Positions 60,129 to 63,145 of a stretch of DNA of 63,145 nt are shown here, one piece after another. The translations under genes were made by a program, and so were the position numbers. Where the stretch lies: positions 1 through 63,145 of the IMG/VR virus record IMGVR_UViG_3300039354_000525; one strand, given 5' to 3'. Position 1 is the first letter of the stretch; the number at the start of each line of letters is the position of its first letter. This DNA is from a virus. The notes below the pieces were generated by a model that was given only the letters and a program-made list of their open reading frames with translations, was not told the DNA's origin and did not search any database.

Positions 60129-62327
60129 TTAAATCAGACAGGCGCCGCCAGCACAACTAATTTCTTCTATTCCTACGGTATTGTCCTCAGTTTCTAATAG
60201 CTGTGTATAATCGACTTTTGTAAAGCTCTCATAGAGATCTTTATATCTTTTCCAGTTATATACATCTTTCATGCAGTAAGTGACACGTTTAAAGTCTCCA
60301 TCAAAATACTTAGTGGCAAATCTATGCATTTTTAATGCAAATAACTTTTTGTCCTCTGAGTCTTTTTCTCCTTCTTGTTTAAGAGTGATATAATCGCATG
60401 CTGACCATAGATTATTTTCAAAAGCATTTAAGCCTAATTCAATTAATCCAGAACACCATAACGCTGCATCGCCATATTCTTTAACTATCTCTCTACTTGT
60501 ATAAACTGTAGTAAAGGGAGCTTGCGGATAATCTTTATCACCACTTTGTGGAATAAGACTAATACCAGCAAAGAATTTTCTATTGTTGTAAATAAATTTA
60601 GTTACAGATTCCCATTCGTCGGGTTGTACAGTAACAGTGTTGCTCACATTGTGACTTAAAAAGTCTTGAGTACATAAAGATCTGTTCTTCCCAGAATGAA
60701 CCCAGTTTCTTTGAGCATCTTTTACAACACCCAACATTTCTACAGCAGGCAACTGGTTTTTTAGCTTGGAACCGTCAGGAACCTCTATAGGGAATTTAAC
60801 AACTTCATCAGTATCATTAGCTGACCAAGATGATTTTTCACATGCTTGTGGATTATAGCTTTTAAAATATAAATATGGAGGCTCTAAAATATTGGCTTGT
60901 ACATGTCTAATATATCTCTTTGCATGATGAGGATGAATACCTGAACTAGTACCTAACATACTACTACTAGTACCTTCGGGTTTTAAACACGTTACTCTTG
61001 CCGCTTGATTAATATTTATTTCATTGGCTAATTCCTTATTAGTATCAACAGCTATTTTAGCACCCTTCTTTAATACTTTTTCAGTCAGTACTAATTCATG
61101 TTTTTCCATGATACCAGTTAAGGACACTCCTAATAAAGCTTCTCTTTCAAAGATGGAATTAGTTGTATTTCCTAGATATTCTAAGTTTGTAAAACCAGCT
61201 TGTAATGTACCAATAATCGCAGCAGCCTTACATCTTTCATAAAAGTCTTCTTCATCGACAACAGAAGAACAATTAATAGTAGAGAGATTACAGCCTTGCC
61301 AACCAGATTTTCCTGTTTTTTCATCGACAGGCCACATACCAACCTCAACACAAGGATTAAATGTCATTTCGGTAGAATCGCTCCAGATAAAACCCGGTTC
61401 GCCAAATTCTTTAACCGATTCCATAAGTTCTGCGAACTGTTCGTATGTAGTATCGTCTTTTAATAATAAAGCAGAGTTATTACTTCTAGCTCTTTGTGGA
61501 TTATCTACATACCAGTTGCCTGTTTTGGCTTTAGCCATTTCTTCATCGTCTGCACTAAATAGCGCTAAAGACGCACTTCTACGAACACCACCAGATAGTA
61601 CAGCATCGCTGCTATGCATAATAATATCATAAGCATCGATTGGTCGTAATTTTTTTTGCTTGTTTTCAATACATGCCTCTAATAATTCTCTAATTTTTTC
61701 TAAACCATTTTGTAGTGGCTCAAAACCAGGAGCCTTACCTACGCCAGAAGATAATTGAGCACCCTTTTCTCTAATGTTACTGTAATCAAAAACTATATAC
61801 AAATCTTTATATTCTTTAAACTTTTCTTCAGCAGGCTTGTTGAAGTAGGAACTTAGCAAAACACCCAAAGCATCTGCCCAACCTTCAATACTATCTTCTA
61901 TTTTATATTTTACACCTTTACGTTTATCTTTTTTGTTCATAGAAAGATTAGGTAGTTTTGAAATATGGTGTTTTTGAACACTAAATCCTGTACCGCTACC
62001 ACACAACAATAACCAAAAACATTCTTGAAAAAATCTTAAACGATCACAGTATGAGCTGGTACAGTTATATATTTTTGCGTGACGCTTGAGAATCGGTTCT
62101 CCACCGAACTGTAGGGCTCTTTGGCTACCTAATATCTTCTTTTTCAGCATTAAGTCATAAGCCCAATCAATCTGTTCAGAAACGTCTTTATCAGCATATT
62201 GCTTATGCATCATTCCTTTAACACGATCTACTGCTTCTTTCCAGGTTTCTCTACGATTTTCGCTTTCTATCCAACGGGCATACTTACTAACAAAGGTATA
62301 ATTCTGTAATTCATTTAACGCCGACAT
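60129..62327 (-). CDS. nrdJ: class II (B12-dependent) ribonucleotide reductase, monomeric type
   Basis: 732 aa, close to the 739 aa of the Lactobacillus leichmannii enzyme. Cys109 in LLLCGSGTGFSVQ is the first redox cysteine. NPCVEVGMWPVDEKTG then GWQGCNLSTIN supplies the thiyl-radical and second redox cysteines. CLKPEGTSSSMLGTSSG is the conserved active-site region. The C-terminal CAGGAC holds the cysteines that re-reduce the site. It uses adenosylcobalamin and converts ribonucleoside triphosphates to dNTPs, so the host must supply or import B12. AAGGAG precedes the ATG, and a candidate promoter lies in the 124-base gap before it. Confidence 0.93.
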   Translation of the reverse strand: MSALNELQNYTFVSKYARWIESENRRETWKEAVDRVKGMMHKQYADKDVSEQIDWAYDLMLKKKILGSQRALQFGGEPILKRHAKIYNCTSSYCDRLRFFQECFWLLLCGSGTGFSVQKHHISKLPNLSMNKKDKRKGVKYKIEDSIEGWADALGVLLSSYFNKPAEEKFKEYKDLYIVFDYSNIREKGAQLSSGVGKAPGFEPLQNGLEKIRELLEACIENKQKKLRPIDAYDIIMHSSDAVLSGGVRRSASLALFSADDEEMAKAKTGNWYVDNPQRARSNNSALLLKDDTTYEQFAELMESVKEFGEPGFIWSDSTEMTFNPCVEVGMWPVDEKTGKSGWQGCNLSTINCSSVVDEEDFYERCKAAAIIGTLQAGFTNLEYLGNTTNSIFEREALLGVSLTGIMEKHELVLTEKVLKKGAKIAVDTNKELANEININQAARVTCLKPEGTSSSMLGTSSGIHPHHAKRYIRHVQANILEPPYLYFKSYNPQACEKSSWSANDTDEVVKFPIEVPDGSKLKNQLPAVEMLGVVKDAQRNWVHSGKNRSLCTQDFLSHNVSNTVTVQPDEWESVTKFIYNNRKFFAGISLIPQSGDKDYPQAPFTTVYTSREIVKEYGDAALWCSGLIELGLNAFENNLWSACDYITLKQEGEKDSEDKKLFALKMHRFATKYFDGDFKRVTYCMKDVYNWKRYKDLYESFTKVDYTQLLETEDNTVGIEEISCAGGACLI

Positions 62328-62387
62328 ATTCGCTCCTTAGAAATTCTATGATTTTGGCCTGTAGAGAATTGATTCTGTCATACACAT

Positions 62388-62416
62388 ATGATAAATCATT
62401 GGGTTAGAGTTTGCAA
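62388..62416 (-). promoter_or_regulatory. candidate promoter for the ribonucleotide reductase gene
   Basis: On the - strand TTGCAA (62416-62411), a 17-base spacer and TATCAT (62393-62388) match the sigma70 consensus in four and five of six positions. It lies about 60 bases before the reductase start, in one of the few real gaps in the - strand block. AT richness makes chance matches likely, so this is tentative. No cobalamin-riboswitch-like structure fits in the gap. Confidence 0.4.
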
Positions 62417-62423
62417 GGCCATG

Positions 62424-62452
62424 AAGAAAAAAATTACTTATCTTAACAAGAT
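62424..62452 (-). terminator. weak terminator after dCMP deaminase
   Basis: A short AT-rich hairpin (ATCTT / AAGAT, 62440-62444 and 62448-62452, 3-base loop) is followed on the - strand, after AAGTAA, by a run of seven T's. The stem has only one G-C pair, so termination would be partial at best. It overlaps the deaminase stop codon. Confidence 0.35.
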
Positions 62453-62919
62453 TATACACCGAAGGTTTTTGCTACCCAAGAAAAGTCTGGGTTAACTTTT
62501 TCTACCGTTATTTTTGTTTGGTGTACAAACATGTCAAATATTTTTTGTGCTTCCTCATCAAAAAGTTTAGTTCCATGACTATCCATCATGACAACTTTTG
62601 TAATTCCGTGTTGCCACAAGGCCATTATACAGTCATTGCAACACTGCCCTGTAACGTATGCTGTACCATTCTCTGGCCTAGTAAGACAATTAGCTAAAGC
62701 GTTGCGCTCTGCGTGAATCATCCAGTGATACTTATCTGGTCTAGATGTTGGGAATTTATTATCATCAACACCTCTAGGAAAACCATTATAGCCTGTTGAT
62801 AAAATATGATTGTCTTGATCTGTTATGACACAACCATGCTGTGTGTGTATATCATGACTTCTTTGAGAAACTACTTTTGCAATACCCATAAAATAAGTTA
62901 CCCAATCAATCCTATCCAT
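62452..62919 (-). CDS. dCMP deaminase
   Basis: 155 aa. Zinc-dependent cytidine deaminase fold: His69-Ala-Glu71 (IHAERNALANC) and QCCNDC, where Cys94 and Cys97 are the ligands. Usually a proline precedes the first cysteine; here it is Cys93. VITDQDNHILSTGYNGFPRG is typical of the family. It converts dCMP to dUMP, the precursor of dTMP. It starts at an ATG that forms TAATG with the gene upstream. Confidence 0.88.
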   Translation of the reverse strand: MDRIDWVTYFMGIAKVVSQRSHDIHTQHGCVITDQDNHILSTGYNGFPRGVDDNKFPTSRPDKYHWMIHAERNALANCLTRPENGTAYVTGQCCNDCIMALWQHGITKVVMMDSHGTKLFDEEAQKIFDMFVHQTKITVEKVNPDFSWVAKTFGV

Positions 62920-63145
62920 TAATATTCTCCTAATAGTTTTGAATAATGTACAATAGTATCTTGATCAAAATGCCAAGCATTAACACCTTCTGATAGTCCT
63001 ATGTCTGAATTATTAGCTACAGATTTATTAATATTAATTACCGGATATAAAAACAAATCTAGCAAATCGGTTTGACATGCATACCCTATAAACTTATCTA
63101 CAGGACAAGTAATAGCAGGCTGTTCCGACCACCTATAATTATTGC
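62919..63145 (-). CDS. unknown gene running off the right edge (C-terminal part)
   Basis: The last ~75 codons of a gene whose start lies outside the window. The frame is open across the whole segment and ends at TAA (62921-62919), overlapping the deaminase ATG. Visible residues include WSEQPAITCPVDKFIGYAC and a C-terminal EGVNAWHFDQDTIVHYSKLL. The WHFD segment recalls iron-oxygenase active sites, but one His-x-Asp is not enough to assign a family. Confidence 0.6.
   Translation of the reverse strand, partial: NNYRWSEQPAITCPVDKFIGYACQTDLLDLFLYPVININKSVANNSDIGLSEGVNAWHFDQDTIVHYSKLLGEY

Noticed and set aside
62328-62451. Cobalamin riboswitch ahead of the B12-dependent reductase
   Set aside because: The gap is only 124 bases, and I could not find the conserved B12-box pattern; a promoter and Shine-Dalgarno explain it better.

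Overview
The window is part of the genome of a tailed bacteriophage with a low G+C content. It carries late tail genes on the + strand (about 1-36.7 kb) and a tightly packed replication, recombination, nucleotide-metabolism and glycosylation block on the - strand (about 36.6-63.1 kb). The two blocks meet tail to tail and overlap by 8 bases near 36.66 kb. Terminase, portal, capsid, lysis and integrase genes are not seen, so this is only part of the genome. No tRNA, CRISPR array, IS element or reverse transcriptase was found.

Tail module (+). The order is: a major tail tube protein with an internal duplication, three small tail-assembly-region genes, a strong intrinsic terminator, a very large tape measure protein (3512 aa) with five copies of a TDTVPAMLTPGEF-type motif and a HEFGH zincin-like site, a 1538-aa fibre with YadA-head-like repeats, two paralogous tail proteins, a 1340-aa hub-like protein, a 520-aa protein with a CxxC pair, a 2662-aa cysteine-rich giant, and a 155-aa zinc-ribbon protein. 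No sheath gene is seen and the tape measure is huge, so a siphovirus with a very long flexible tail is the best reading.

Junction (-). A membrane-anchored protein with a C-terminal DUF2135/YfaP-like domain resembles, from memory, proteins common in Planctomycetota. This is the only host hint and it is an inference. Next come a zinc ribbon plus Rad52-like annealing-protein pair and a free-standing EDxHD-type homing endonuclease candidate.

Glycosylation island (-, 39.4-45.5 kb). Seven overlapping genes encode GT-B and GT-A-like enzymes, a methyltransferase-like fragment and an unknown protein. One glycosyltransferase carries an inserted zinc ribbon. A hairpin terminator separates the island from ssb.

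Replication block (-, 45.5-63.1 kb). It encodes SSB, a bacterial-type (family C) DNA polymerase alpha split into two genes with a DnaQ-like exonuclease and a 61-aa protein between the halves, a Cas4/RecB-like nuclease that appears to start at ATT, dNMP kinase, DnaG-type primase, DnaB-type helicase, a Vsr-like nuclease next to RecA/UvsX, several small unknowns, HNH endonuclease, PhoH, class II (B12-dependent) ribonucleotide reductase, dCMP deaminase and a gene running off the right edge. Together these give a largely self-sufficient replisome with its own dNTP supply. A sliding clamp is not seen in the window.

The points most worth following are the split polymerase with its embedded exonuclease gene, the composite tape measure protein, the duplicated tail tube, the cysteine-rich 2662-aa tail protein, the possible planctomycete link and the zinc-ribbon glycosyltransferase.
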